A stretch of 64,000 nucleotides of DNA from Bradyrhizobium canariense (GTDB lineage Bacteria; Pseudomonadota; Alphaproteobacteria; Rhizobiales; Xanthobacteraceae), in NCBI RefSeq assembly GCF_019402665.1, contig NZ_VSST01000021.1, positions 44,145-108,144 on the forward strand, in the 5' to 3' direction. Position numbers and translations under genes: made by a program. The notes beneath the pieces were generated by a model, which saw nothing but the letters and a program-made list of their open reading frames with translations, ran no database searches and had not been told where the DNA came from. How positions within the stretch are numbered: position 1 is the first letter of the stretch; every line of letters starts with the position of its first letter. Of the stretch, positions 32,136-41,244 are shown in pieces.

Positions 32136-33389
32136 TCAGGACTTATGGCCGAGCGCCTCGCAGGTGCGCAGGTTCTTCTCATTCGGCTCTTCGGTCGCGA
32201 TCACATCGTATAAATCGGCGTCGCCCTTCTGCGGCGTCGCCTTGGATTCGATGATGAACACCGATTGCACTGCCTGGTGATCACACTTGCGATAATACTC
32301 TGGCCCCTTGTAGTAATCAAATTTCAGCGCCTCGACCGCCACGATCACCTTGTCCGGCTCAACGCTGCCGGCAGCCTTTGCGCCCATCAGCAGTGTCTTC
32401 ACGCCGCCATAGCCCAGCGCGCCGTAATCCGACGGGACCTTGCCGGCGTGCATCTTGCGGAATCGGTCGTTGAAGGCTTTTGCCGAAGGAATCTTGTCCT
32501 CGATGCCCCAGTAATACGAGGTGCCGCCGATAACCTCGGCAAACGCCTGCGGACCGGCGGCGACGCGGGCGGTATAGAGCAGGATCGGCGCGATGATCTT
32601 CATGGACTTCTTCAAACCGAAGTCCGTCGCCTGCTTCAGTGCGATCTGCTGGTCGCGCCCGAAGTTAATGATGCAGAGAATGTCCGGCTTGAGGGCCTGG
32701 ATGCGCGGCAGCAGCGGCGAGAAATCCGCGGTTCCAAGCGGATGACGGATATCGACAAGGGTTTCGACCCCGAAGGCCTTCCCGGCTTCCTGAAAGCCGC
32801 GAACCATCTCGTGCCCGTAAGCATAGTCGGCCGTGAGGAACGCGACTTTCTTGCCGAATTTTGGGAACGCGTAGCGGCCTACCGCGCCCGCCGTGAGGTG
32901 CGGGTTGAGCGCCTCGTGAAAGGTGTATTTGCTGAAGTCCGACACTTCATTGATGATATCGGACTGGCTGATGGAATTGAAAATGATCTGGCGCTCTTTG
33001 GTGATGTTGTTGACCGCGAGCTGAACGGCGGCCGACAGGCTGCCAACGATGAAGTTGACCTTATCCTTCTCGATCAGTTCCAGCGTGCGGGTCGCTGCCT
33101 CGCCCGGATTGAGCTTGTCGTCACGCACCAGCAGTTCGGCCTTGCGCCCATTGAGACCTCCACCTTCGTTGAACTCGGCGATGGCGACTTCCGCGGCACG
33201 CACCTGATCCTGTGCTTCGGCGCCGTAGGGCCCGGTCAAAGGCACGGGAAATCCGACCTTGATTGTGGCTTCCTGCGCCTGAAGAAGATTGATGCGAAAC
33301 GGCGATGCCGCGAGAACGACGCCTGCGCTGGCTGTCGTGAGCAGGCGGCGGCGTGAGATGGAGTTGGACCGTATCGTTTGCTTGGCCAT
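32136..33389 (-). CDS. Tat-exported branched-chain amino acid-type ABC transporter binding protein
   Basis: A 417-residue type I periplasmic binding protein. The signal sequence contains the twin-arginine motif SRRRLLTTASAGVVLAASP, so it is probably exported folded. The mature part begins ATIKVGFPVPLTGPYG and includes LVRDDKLNPGEAATRTLELI and FLTADYAYGHEMVRGFQEAG. The start at 33389 has CGGAGGA upstream; the reading frame stays open another 246 bases upstream, across a relic of another gene. It heads the LivHMGF operon running to 28724. A TTCTG-type operator lies about 250 bp upstream. Confidence 0.93.
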   Translation of the reverse strand: MAKQTIRSNSISRRRLLTTASAGVVLAASPFRINLLQAQEATIKVGFPVPLTGPYGAEAQDQVRAAEVAIAEFNEGGGLNGRKAELLVRDDKLNPGEAATRTLELIEKDKVNFIVGSLSAAVQLAVNNITKERQIIFNSISQSDIINEVSDFSKYTFHEALNPHLTAGAVGRYAFPKFGKKVAFLTADYAYGHEMVRGFQEAGKAFGVETLVDIRHPLGTADFSPLLPRIQALKPDILCIINFGRDQQIALKQATDFGLKKSMKIIAPILLYTARVAAGPQAFAEVIGGTSYYWGIEDKIPSAKAFNDRFRKMHAGKVPSDYGALGYGGVKTLLMGAKAAGSVEPDKVIVAVEALKFDYYKGPEYYRKCDHQAVQSVFIIESKATPQKGDADLYDVIATEEPNEKNLRTCEALGHKS

Positions 33390-33484
33390 GTAAATCCTCC
33401 GTGGGTGATGCTGATATTTGCGGAAACTTCGATCGGATGCGTCCGAGCGCCGTGACCACGGCCCTTGGCGGTAAAGGGATTTCA

Positions 33485-33635
33485 GGGACAGTGACATCGA
33501 ACGGCGAATGAGCGTCGTCACGTCATTGGCCACGACAGCTGCGGTGCCCGCCTCCCCGGCTCCCTTGGCGCCGAACTCGCCGTCCGGCGCTGGAGAGACG
33601 ACATGCAGGTCGATATCCGGCATTTCCAAAAACAC
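33485..33635 (-). pseudogene. C-terminal relic of a xanthine dehydrogenase-family large subunit
   Basis: The minus strand encodes DIDLHVVSPAPDGEFGAKGAGEAGTAAVVANDV. GAKGAGEAG is the catalytic-glutamate loop near the end of molybdenum-hydroxylase large subunits, and the preceding proline-rich SPAPDGEFG is also standard. Only about 45 residues remain and the usual last residues are lost. The relic is in frame with, but well upstream of, the binding-protein start at 33389. It shows that a second molybdenum hydroxylase was once here. Confidence 0.65.
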
Positions 33636-33641
33636 CCTATA

Positions 33642-33655
33642 TCTGCTATATCAGA
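33642..33655. promoter_or_regulatory. TTCTG-N6-CAGAA type operator, site A (second Liv operon)
   Basis: TCTG-CTATAT-CAGA lies between the aldehyde dehydrogenase and binding-protein genes. It matches the core of the palindrome found at seven other places up to 44889. The remaining bases to 33764 show no gene. Confidence 0.5.
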
Positions 33656-33764
33656 AAAACGCTCGGCGCAATGCTAAAATCCTGATCCCGAGTACAGCCG
33701 TCTTCAGCCCCAGTCCGGTTTCGGATCGTACGATCGATGTTTGATCTTGAGGGGCATTTGGCTT

Positions 33765-35249
33765 TCAGCCTGCCCCAATAGGAGCAAGGCCGCCCATGCA
33801 GAGATACTTGATCTCTAAATAGTCCTCGACACCGTATTTTGAGCCCTCGCGACCGTTGCCGCTCTCCTTGACACCTCCGAACGGGGCAACCTCGCTGGAG
33901 ATCAAGCCTTCATTGATGCCTACCATGCCGTATTCCAGCGCTTCAGCGACCCGCCAGATCCGGCCGATGTCGCGACTATAGAAATATGAGGCGAGACCGA
34001 ACTGGGTGTCGTTGGCGAGGTTGATCGCTTCCAGGTCCGTCTTGAAACGAAACACCGCCGCAACCGGGCCGAAGGTCTCCTCGGTGAAGATCTTCATGTC
34101 TCGTGTCGCATCACGAAGAACGGTCGGTTCGTAGAAGTTTTGCCCCTGCACATGAGGCCTACCGCCTACTACGACTTTTGCGCCTTTAGAGACCGCGTCC
34201 GTGATGTGTTCCTGCGTCTTTTCGATCGCGGCATTATTGACAAGCGGCCCGACATGGATCCCCTCCGCGAAGCCATCTCCCACCTTGAGGCCACGCACGG
34301 CATCGGCCAGTCTGGCAACGAATGCATCGTAGATGCCATCCTGCGCCAGAATGCGATTCACACAGACGCAGGTCTGGCCCGCATTGCGGTACTTCGACGC
34401 GATCGCGCCACGTACGGCTTCTTCCAAGTCGGCGTCATCGAAGACAATGAACGGCGCGTTGCCGCCAAGCTCCATTGAGGTGCGCTTCATGGTGCCCGAA
34501 CACTGCGCCATCAACCGTTTTCCGATGTCCGTCGAACCCGTGAAACTTAGCTTGCGCACGAGCGGGTTGGAGGTCATCTCTCCACCAATCGCGCTCGCAG
34601 ATCCGGTGATGACACTGAATACGCCTTCGGGCAGGCCCGCGCGCTCGGCGAGTACGGCCAGCGCCAACGCCGAAAACGGCGTCTGGCTCGCCGGCTTGAC
34701 CACCATCGTGCAGCCTACGGCGAGCGCCGGGCCGGCCTTGCGGGTGATCATGGCCGCAGGAAAGTTCCACGGCGTGATCGCGGCGCAGACTCCGATTGGC
34801 TGCTTGAGGATTACGATCCGCCTGTCCGACTGCTGCGACGGTATAGTGTCGCCGTAAATTCTCTTGGCTTCTTCGGCGAACCATTCGAGATAGCTTGCTG
34901 CATAGGCGATTTCTGCGCGGCTCTCGGCGAGAGTTTTCCCCTGCTCGGACGTCATGATGGTCGCAAGATCGTTCTGATTCTGCATCATGAGTTCAGACCA
35001 GCGCCGCAGAATGGTCGATCGCTCCTTTGCGGTTCTATCCCGCCATGCAGGCAAGGCGGTGTGGGCGGCCGCGATCGCGCGGCGCGTCTCGAGTGCCCGC
35101 ATATCCGGCACCGTTCCAATGACCGACCCAGTGGACGGATTGACAACGGATAGCGTTGCATCGGGCTCTTCGGCACTTAGCCACGCTCCGCCGACGAAGG
35201 CGTGAGTACGCAACAGCGACTTATCGTTGAGTTTATCCAAGTACGACAC
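33765..35249 (-). CDS. gabD: Succinate-semialdehyde dehydrogenase-type aldehyde dehydrogenase
   Basis: About 494 residues, NAD(P)-dependent aldehyde dehydrogenase closest in style to GabD. Seen: PWNFPAAMITRKAGPALAVGCTMVVKPA near residues 155-182, SFTGSTDIGKRLM near 235-247, the general-base region MELGGNAPFIVFDDADLEEAV near 260-280, the nucleophile in NAGQTCVCVNRI near 295-306, and the closing PFGGVKESGNGREGSKYG. I place the start at GTG 35249, preceded by AAGGA at 8 bases; the longer ORF has no such site. It would oxidise succinate semialdehyde or a similar omega-oxo acid. In context it could follow the class III PLP enzyme at 41812. A single half-site TTCTG lies 85 bp upstream, too degenerate to call an operator. 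Confidence 0.9.
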   Translation of the reverse strand: MSYLDKLNDKSLLRTHAFVGGAWLSAEEPDATLSVVNPSTGSVIGTVPDMRALETRRAIAAAHTALPAWRDRTAKERSTILRRWSELMMQNQNDLATIMTSEQGKTLAESRAEIAYAASYLEWFAEEAKRIYGDTIPSQQSDRRIVILKQPIGVCAAITPWNFPAAMITRKAGPALAVGCTMVVKPASQTPFSALALAVLAERAGLPEGVFSVITGSASAIGGEMTSNPLVRKLSFTGSTDIGKRLMAQCSGTMKRTSMELGGNAPFIVFDDADLEEAVRGAIASKYRNAGQTCVCVNRILAQDGIYDAFVARLADAVRGLKVGDGFAEGIHVGPLVNNAAIEKTQEHITDAVSKGAKVVVGGRPHVQGQNFYEPTVLRDATRDMKIFTEETFGPVAAVFRFKTDLEAINLANDTQFGLASYFYSRDIGRIWRVAEALEYGMVGINEGLISSEVAPFGGVKESGNGREGSKYGVEDYLEIKYLCMGGLAPIGAG

Positions 35250-35521
35250 GGCTTCAGTCCTTCTTTGCGACTGCGATGAACCAGCCGGCGTTTGACGCAC
35301 CGGGCGCGCGAGGGTTGGTTTATACAGACCGAATTCTGATCATAGGATGCAGCCTGGCTCCGTCGAACTCTTTGGCTCGGCCGTCGGCCCCGATCTTGGC
35401 GCTCACCGTTGGGTAAAATGGCGATGCTGCCCCCGAGTGTTGGGTCAGGCCGGTGGACAACTGTTCGGAGGAAATCCATAACGTACTAAACGTTGACCTC
35501 CGCCCACCGGCAACCGACTGC

Positions 35522-37303
35522 TCAATTCCAACTGCTGGGTTCGGCCCTGAGAGCTGTCGTTTCGGCTTCATCGAGCTGGAAATCTCTCGTTATCGAAACA
35601 CGATAGACGTCTCGGGCTCTTTGGCGCGAAACGAGCTTCTCGCGGACATCCTCCAAGACGCGCTTCGGATCTCGGCCGGCAGGATTGCCGTAGCCACCTC
35701 CACCGCTTGCTACGGATATGAGCGTTTCACCCGCTTCGAGCCAGGTGTCGCAGTATTGCGGCAGGGCATGCGATAGGCCGTCCGTCCGAAGTACATGTTG
35801 CTGAGAACAGGCGGCCGCTTCTCCGCCTCGCGCGCCCTTTGGATTGTTGATATTACCGTCTGCAATGAAGATCGCTTGCATGCGCGCACCGATCGGACCG
35901 TACTCGACGAGAATTCCGGGCGCTCCCCGGAAGGTACCGGCACCCTCGCTGTCGGCGATCAGGCGACGCGTCTTCACGAGGATCGGAGTGTAGACCTCGT
36001 CCAGTTCGACGCTGTCAATGAAGCACATTCCGCCATTTCCAGCATGGAGCATCGTAAGCCACGCGTCCTGCGTGGCCGCCCCCGCGCCGGCGGTATGACC
36101 GAGGAAAAGCTGATTTACATATGGCTTGCCGTCGCGCGGGTCGATCCCGGACACGACCGCCGTCGAGGGCGGGCAGAAGCATCCGATCTCGCCCATGCCA
36201 ATTTCCTCAGAGATCTCGGCAAGCGCCAACTGAGTGGCGTTTTGCACCCTATCAGCAAGATTGGTCGTCGATGCCGAACAGCTGATCGGATGCTCGGGAC
36301 GACCGACAACGCCACGATTTTTGATTTCGATGTCGATGCATCGGAACGATCCGGCATTCTTTGGCACGGTGGGATCGATCGAATTGAAGATGGCGATCAT
36401 GGCCGACGTTCTTGTACACGCCTCCGACACGTTCAAGCCGCACGCCATCTGATCGGGATTGTCGGTGAGGTCGACATGAATCTTACCTGCGGACGGCACG
36501 ACGCTAACCTTTGATGTGACGGTAATTCCGTCGGGCGGCGTACCTGGAATTGCGTCGTGGGTTGACTTTGCGGTTGCACGACCTTTCGGCAGCTTCGCAA
36601 TGGCTTCGATCATTCGCTTGCGCGAATAGTCGAACCATTGCCTAGAAAAAGCCTCCAGATGATACCAGCCGAGTTCGCGTCCCATCGACAGCAACTCGCG
36701 CTCACCGATGAACGCGGCGCCGAGCATCGCGAGGAAATCGCCGTGCCACTGGTCAGGTACCCGAATCCTCATGCGACACATTCGCACGATGTCGTCCTTA
36801 ACTACGTAGTCTTCGGCGACTTTGACGGCCGGAAAGATCAAGGCGCCCTCTTCGTAGACGTCGCGCGCTGTCCCGTGATAGGTGGTCGGCACTGAATTTC
36901 CGATATCCGCCTGGTGAGCTTTTGCGACCACCGTAAAACGATGAGTACCGTCGTCGTCGATGACAGGCATCAACAGCGTATGGTCTGCCGGGTGCGAATT
37001 GCCGTGATAGGGCGAGTTGTGCAGAAAAACATCACCGCGCTTGAGCACCGGATGGTACTGCTTCATGCACCGCCCCATCAAGTCGGGGCCGGAAAGCACA
37101 TGTATCGGCAGACTTTCCTCTGCCGTGAGCAGATCCGATTCCGCCGTCAGTATGCAACAGGAGAAATCCTTTGCGCGGTTCAGGACGCCCGATCGACCCG
37201 TGCGGAGGAGTGTGTTTCCCATCTTCCGGCACACGCCCCCGAACCGGTTGGCCACGATCGACAGTTTCGCGCCATCCAGACGGGCGCCTGACGAGAGTTT
37301 CAT
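35522..37303 (-). CDS. hyuB: Hydantoinase B/oxoprolinase-type subunit (HyuB)
   Basis: A 593-residue HyuB-family subunit. Motifs include KDFSCCILTAESDLLTAEESLPIHVLSG near residues 42-69, LKRGDVFLHNSPYHGNSHPADHTLLMPV near 85-113 with the metal-binding H and D residues, and PGILVEYGPIGARMQAIFIADGN near 470-490. Together with HyuA it forms an ATP-dependent amidohydrolase or carboxylase: members open 5-oxoproline, hydantoins or caprolactam, or carboxylate acetone and acetophenone. It starts 7 bp after hyuA. Length is normal for the family. Confidence 0.93.
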   Translation of the reverse strand: MKLSSGARLDGAKLSIVANRFGGVCRKMGNTLLRTGRSGVLNRAKDFSCCILTAESDLLTAEESLPIHVLSGPDLMGRCMKQYHPVLKRGDVFLHNSPYHGNSHPADHTLLMPVIDDDGTHRFTVVAKAHQADIGNSVPTTYHGTARDVYEEGALIFPAVKVAEDYVVKDDIVRMCRMRIRVPDQWHGDFLAMLGAAFIGERELLSMGRELGWYHLEAFSRQWFDYSRKRMIEAIAKLPKGRATAKSTHDAIPGTPPDGITVTSKVSVVPSAGKIHVDLTDNPDQMACGLNVSEACTRTSAMIAIFNSIDPTVPKNAGSFRCIDIEIKNRGVVGRPEHPISCSASTTNLADRVQNATQLALAEISEEIGMGEIGCFCPPSTAVVSGIDPRDGKPYVNQLFLGHTAGAGAATQDAWLTMLHAGNGGMCFIDSVELDEVYTPILVKTRRLIADSEGAGTFRGAPGILVEYGPIGARMQAIFIADGNINNPKGARGGEAAACSQQHVLRTDGLSHALPQYCDTWLEAGETLISVASGGGGYGNPAGRDPKRVLEDVREKLVSRQRARDVYRVSITRDFQLDEAETTALRAEPSSWN

Positions 37304-37310
37304 CTTTTCC

Positions 37311-39374
37311 TCACGGCTTGATTAGAAGGCTGCCCGATTCTTCGAGCCAATAAGACGCTCCCGGATCGATGACGATCGTCGTAAATGGAGTTTCGACCAC
37401 GGCCGGGCCGCTCGCAACAACCCCTGGCTTGAGGTTTGCCATCGAAACGACCGGCGTTTCGACAAGTCCGGCATCGCGAAAGTATGCTTGGCGGACAGAT
37501 TTCTCTCCGAGCTTGCGCGCTGCAATCTGTAGCCGACCGAGCGGTTTCTTGCGCAATCCAGCAGACACGGCAGCGGTCCAGCACACGAACTCGACGGCCG
37601 AATGATCGTCTCTGACCGCAAAGACTTCCCGATGATGCACGTGGAAATCCTCGACTAGCGCATCGAGATCCTCCTGAGTCGCGAACAGGTTGACGTGCAC
37701 GGGGATCTCGATCTCCCACACTTGCCCCTGGTATCGCGCCTCGACTGCAAACTCGATATGGCCGGACTCGCGCGTTTTTCCGGCACGCTCCAGGAACTCG
37801 AAACACCGTTGCCGCAATTCGCCGAGGACCGCATTGACGGCCTCCGCTTTCCACTCGGACGACCGAACGAAGAACATCGACCTGTACTCGTCCCGCAAAT
37901 CGGACATCAAGGCTCCCGCACAACTCAGTGCGGCGCCGGTCTCTGGCATGATCAACAGAGGCGATTGCAGCCTGCGGGCGATGAAAACTGAATTGAAGCC
38001 TGCGGCGCCGCCACCGCCGATGAGCGCGGCCTCGCTGGGGTCGATGCCCTGGTTGATCGTGATTTCTTCGATCGCCTGCACCATGTTCTCAGTTGCGACC
38101 TCGACAATCGACGAGGCAGCCTCCATCAAGCTCAACCCAAGCGGCTTCGCAATCTTTTCATTGATCACAGATTGGGCTGCGTCGATGTCCAGCTTCATCC
38201 TGCCGCCGAGGAAATAGTCTGGATCGAGGTGACCGAGAACTAGCGACGCGTCGGTGAGCGTCGGCTCTTTTCCGCCCGCCGAGTAGCAGACCGGACCAGG
38301 GACGGATCCCGCGCTCTTAGGACCGACGTGAAGTACTCCGCCGGCGTCGACGCTGGCGATCGACCCCCCACCCGCTCCGACGCTCTTGATGTCGATGGAG
38401 GGAAAGCCAGTCATGTGACCGCGATAGGGATTTCCGATCCAGGTCTCTCGGGTCTTGGGTATGCGACCCCGGCGCACCACGCTGACGTCATAGGTCGTTC
38501 CGCCGGTATCGGCCACGATCGCGACGGGAAGCGAACTGTTCAAGCCCGCATAGTAGCGCCCGGCGATCGGCGCCATCGACGGCCCGGAGTTGATCGCGTG
38601 GATTGGCTGCTTGGCGAGTTCATCAGCATCCATCATTCCGCCCTGCGACGTCAGAACTAGCGCTCGTCCGCCGAAGCCGTTCTCCGTCAGCCTATTGACC
38701 AGCCCTCCAAGATACCGACTCATCAGCGGCTTCAACGAAGCATCGATGGCGGCCGACGAGGCTCTGCGATACTCCCGCAGGGTCGGATTTACCTGATGAG
38801 ACAGCGTGAATGGCACATGCGGTAGCTGTGCGCGAAGGGCCTCGCCGATCCGCAACTCATGGGCGGAATTCGCGATGCTCCAAAGCAGACAGACCGCGAC
38901 AGCCTCCGCGCCCGAATCGGAGAGTTCGTGGATTGTTCGCGCTAGTGCGGCTTCGTCGAGAGGTTCTACGATCGCACCCGCAGAGTTTACGCGTTCCTTG
39001 ACCTCGAAAGTTAGTGCCCGCGGAATATACGGCGCTGGATACGCTATCCGGAAATTAAAGGGCTCGGATCGTCCACCCTCGCGCAGCGTGAGGATATCGG
39101 GGTGCCCCGCCGTTGTCAGCAGGGCCGTCTTTGCCGTCCTGCCGGTGATGATCGCGTTGATGGCATGGGTCGTGCCATGGACAAGCAATTCGCACCGTCC
39201 GAGGAAGTCCCGTAGCGAGGCACCCTCGTCCGCGGCCGCCACCGCCGCGGCATCAATCACGCCTTGCGCCGGGTCGCTGGGTACGGTTGCGGCCTTGAAC
39301 ATCTTGACCGCGCCGTCGTCGTATTCAACGATCAGATCGGTGAATGTTCCTCCAGTATCGCAAGCCAATCTCAT
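37311..39374 (-). CDS. hyuA: Hydantoinase A/oxoprolinase-type ATP-binding subunit (HyuA)
   Basis: A 687-residue HyuA-family protein with an actin-like ATPase fold. Seen: MRLACDTGGTFTDLIVEYDDG at the N-terminus (phosphate 1), VHGTTHAINAIITGRTAKTALLTTAGHPD near 67-95, VADTGGTTYDVSVVRRG near 282-298 (phosphate 2), and GAGGGSIASVDAGGVLHVGPKSAGSVPGPVCY near 340-371. It phosphorylates or activates the substrate that HyuB acts on. Two copies of the TTCTG-N6-CAGAA palindrome lie in the 193-bp region shared with the divergent SDR gene. A fragment of a second hyuA survives near 44.7 kb. Confidence 0.93.
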   Translation of the reverse strand: MRLACDTGGTFTDLIVEYDDGAVKMFKAATVPSDPAQGVIDAAAVAAADEGASLRDFLGRCELLVHGTTHAINAIITGRTAKTALLTTAGHPDILTLREGGRSEPFNFRIAYPAPYIPRALTFEVKERVNSAGAIVEPLDEAALARTIHELSDSGAEAVAVCLLWSIANSAHELRIGEALRAQLPHVPFTLSHQVNPTLREYRRASSAAIDASLKPLMSRYLGGLVNRLTENGFGGRALVLTSQGGMMDADELAKQPIHAINSGPSMAPIAGRYYAGLNSSLPVAIVADTGGTTYDVSVVRRGRIPKTRETWIGNPYRGHMTGFPSIDIKSVGAGGGSIASVDAGGVLHVGPKSAGSVPGPVCYSAGGKEPTLTDASLVLGHLDPDYFLGGRMKLDIDAAQSVINEKIAKPLGLSLMEAASSIVEVATENMVQAIEEITINQGIDPSEAALIGGGGAAGFNSVFIARRLQSPLLIMPETGAALSCAGALMSDLRDEYRSMFFVRSSEWKAEAVNAVLGELRQRCFEFLERAGKTRESGHIEFAVEARYQGQVWEIEIPVHVNLFATQEDLDALVEDFHVHHREVFAVRDDHSAVEFVCWTAAVSAGLRKKPLGRLQIAARKLGEKSVRQAYFRDAGLVETPVVSMANLKPGVVASGPAVVETPFTTIVIDPGASYWLEESGSLLIKP

Positions 39375-39447
39375 GTTTCACCACTCGGCAGATCGACACA
39401 GAGGCAACCTCTCGTCGCTTGTTGGGAATACCTAAGTTGACTTCTTA

Positions 39448-39463
39448 TTCTGATATTGCAGAA
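39448..39463. promoter_or_regulatory. TTCTG-N6-CAGAA operator, site B (hyuAB promoter)
   Basis: TTCTG-ATATTG-CAGAA, with both 5-bp arms perfect, lies 74 bp upstream of hyuA in the region shared with the divergent SDR gene. Confidence 0.65.
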
Positions 39464-39522
39464 ATAGCAAGCCCCTTCGCGCTTCAAATTGTGCCCCGAT
39501 CCCGATTGCAGCGGCTCCGCAT

Positions 39523-39538
39523 TTCTGATATTTCAGAA
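39523..39538. promoter_or_regulatory. TTCTG-N6-CAGAA operator, site C (SDR promoter)
   Basis: TTCTG-ATATTT-CAGAA, arms perfect, lies 30 bp upstream of the SDR start. Centres of sites B and C are 75 bp apart, about seven turns, which would permit looping. Confidence 0.65.
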
Positions 39539-39567
39539 ACTAGGCATATCAAAAGCGAGGACGGGCC

Positions 39568-40329
39568 ATGCGCCTTAGGGACAAAGTAGCGATCATTACC
39601 GGATCAACACAAGGCATCGGCGAAGCGATAGCGCTGCGCTTCGCAAGGGAGGGCGCCAAAGTAGCGATCGTGGCGTCGAGAGACGTGAAGCGGGCCGAAG
39701 CTGTCGTGAAAAAATTGTCCGACGAAAACGGAACGGGAGCGGCGTTTGTTGCGGATTGTTCGCGCGTTTCTGAAATCAAGGCGCTCGTGGCCGCCGTCGT
39801 GAAGAAGTTTGGCCAGATCGACATTCTTGTGAACAATGCCGGCATCATGCACACCGCGCCTATCGAAGACACGACCGAGGAGATGTGGGACGCTCAGATC
39901 GATCTCAATCTCAAGGGAACGTTCTTCATGACGCAGGCCGTTCTGCCCGAGTTTCGTCGGCTAGGACGTGGCAAGGTGATCAACATTTCGTCCATTTGGG
40001 GAATCGGTGCCGGTCCGAATTGTCCCGCCTACTGCGCCGCAAAGGGCGGCATCGTGAATTTGACGCGGGCGCTTGCGGTGGAGATTGGCCGCGAGAACAT
40101 CAACGTCAACTCGCTTGCACCCGGAAACATCGCGACACCGCTGAACGCACATCTCCGCGGTCCCGACATGGAAGCCTACATCGCGCAGATGCGAGCCCTG
40201 ACGCCGACCGGCCGCGACTTCCTACAGCCGGACGAAATTACCGGAACGGCCGTCTATCTTGCGAGTTCCGATTCCGATGCGGTTCATGGAATTACGGTTC
40301 CCGTCGATGCTGGCTGGGGAGCCTGGTAG
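39568..40329 (+). CDS. SDR family NAD(P)-dependent oxidoreductase
   Basis: A 253-residue classical short-chain dehydrogenase. Nucleotide loop TGSTQGIGEAIA near residues 12-23, NNAG near 90, catalytic ISSIWGIGAGPNCPAYCAAKGG with serine and the Y-x-x-x-K pair near 140-160, and LAPGNIATPL near 185. It probably oxidises a secondary alcohol or reduces a ketone in the pathway served by hyuAB. It is divergent from hyuA and has its own operator copy 30 bp upstream. It is convergent with the GntR gene, leaving 15 bp between the stops. Confidence 0.92.
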   Translation: MRLRDKVAIITGSTQGIGEAIALRFAREGAKVAIVASRDVKRAEAVVKKLSDENGTGAAFVADCSRVSEIKALVAAVVKKFGQIDILVNNAGIMHTAPIEDTTEEMWDAQIDLNLKGTFFMTQAVLPEFRRLGRGKVINISSIWGIGAGPNCPAYCAAKGGIVNLTRALAVEIGRENINVNSLAPGNIATPLNAHLRGPDMEAYIAQMRALTPTGRDFLQPDEITGTAVYLASSDSDAVHGITVPVDAGWGAW

Positions 40330-40344
40330 GAGCCCGTCCGCGAG

Positions 40345-41163
40345 TTATTTTCCGGTGACCGCAAAGTTCCGGGAAGCTTCGGCCGAAGCGCGTTCGGCCA
40401 ACATTGTCGGAAGCCGGGGAGCAATCACCTTGATTGCCTCGTTCAGGTCTTTGCGTAGCGCCGCGGCCGCGGCCTCGGGGTCATGCCTTTTCAGGGCCGC
40501 GACGATACGCGAGTGATTGTTCACGACATCGCTGACCTTGTAGGACTGCATGTATAGATGCATGGAAGGGCCAATCCGAACCCACAGGTTCGAAATCACG
40601 TCGAGAAGGACCGCCGATCTGGCAAGTTTGTAGATCCCGAAGTGGAATAGATAATTGAGACGGATGCTTTCGGTCATGCTCTTGGCGACAACGTACTTTG
40701 CATTGACTTGTTCAAGGTAGCTGATGTCCTCGGGCGTGGCAGCCTTGGCGGCGAGGCCGGCAGCGTAGCATTCGATCTCGCTGCGCACGTTCAGAATATC
40801 GATGTATTTCTCGCGGGTGAGTTCATTGACAAAATACGCGCTCTTGTTCCTGCCCTCGATGACTCCGTCTGCTTCCAGTCTCTTCAAAGCGTCTCTCACC
40901 GGCGTCGGGCTGATGCCGAGGCCGTTCGCGATTGATCGGCCGGTAATTGCGGAGCCGGGCGCCAGAAGACCGGCCATCAGGGCTTCCTTGATAAGTCCGT
41001 AAACCTGACGTTCAACCGACTCTTCGCTATCCGGATCGAGGGACCCAATCTGCGGAGATTCGCTCTGCTTGCGCCCGCGCGTCTCTTTCGCTTTTTTCAA
41101 AGTTCCCGTCTTCAGATCGGTGAGCCTTCTGCCTTTGGTAGCATAGGGTTTCGGCACTTGCAC
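40345..41163 (-). CDS. GntR family (FCD subfamily) regulator, proposed master of the TTCTG regulon
   Basis: A 272-residue GntR regulator. An unusually long basic N-terminal arm of about 45 residues (KGRRLTDLKTG, KKAKETRGRKQ) precedes the winged helix-turn-helix (VYGLIKEALMAGLLAPGSAITGRSIANGLGISPTPVRDALKRLEADGVI near residues 54-102). The FCD domain shows HFGIYKLARS near 175 and NNHSRIVAALKRHDPEAA near 220. Start GTG at 41163 is preceded by AAAAGGAG. A TTCTG-N6-CAGAC site lies 48 bp upstream, fitting autoregulation. It is the only regulator gene between 33 and 45 kb, the span holding all eight copies of the motif, so it is the prime candidate to bind them. Confidence 0.92.
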   Translation of the reverse strand: MQVPKPYATKGRRLTDLKTGTLKKAKETRGRKQSESPQIGSLDPDSEESVERQVYGLIKEALMAGLLAPGSAITGRSIANGLGISPTPVRDALKRLEADGVIEGRNKSAYFVNELTREKYIDILNVRSEIECYAAGLAAKAATPEDISYLEQVNAKYVVAKSMTESIRLNYLFHFGIYKLARSAVLLDVISNLWVRIGPSMHLYMQSYKVSDVVNNHSRIVAALKRHDPEAAAAALRKDLNEAIKVIAPRLPTMLAERASAEASRNFAVTGK

Positions 41164-41210
41164 TGAACTCCTTTTTATCGGGCGAAACGATGACAGGCCT
41201 TGATCTACAT

Positions 41211-41226
41211 TTCTGCTATATCAGAC
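41211..41226. promoter_or_regulatory. TTCTG-N6-CAGAA type operator, site D (GntR gene / dead oxidoreductase)
   Basis: TTCTG-CTATAT-CAGAC has one mismatch in the right arm. It lies 48 bp upstream of the GntR gene and 19 bp upstream of the start of the oxidoreductase pseudogene on the plus strand. Confidence 0.55.
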
Positions 41227-41244
41227 ATTTAGGAAGAGGCACAC

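Noticed and set aside
32265..33356. Plus-strand ORF of 363 codons
   Set aside because: Antisense shadow of the Tat-exported binding protein, with no recognisable domain.
35334..35349. TTCTGATCATAGGATG upstream of the aldehyde dehydrogenase as a further TTCTG operator
   Set aside because: Only the left arm matches; the right arm GGATG does not fit CAGAA, so I treat it as a half-site at best.
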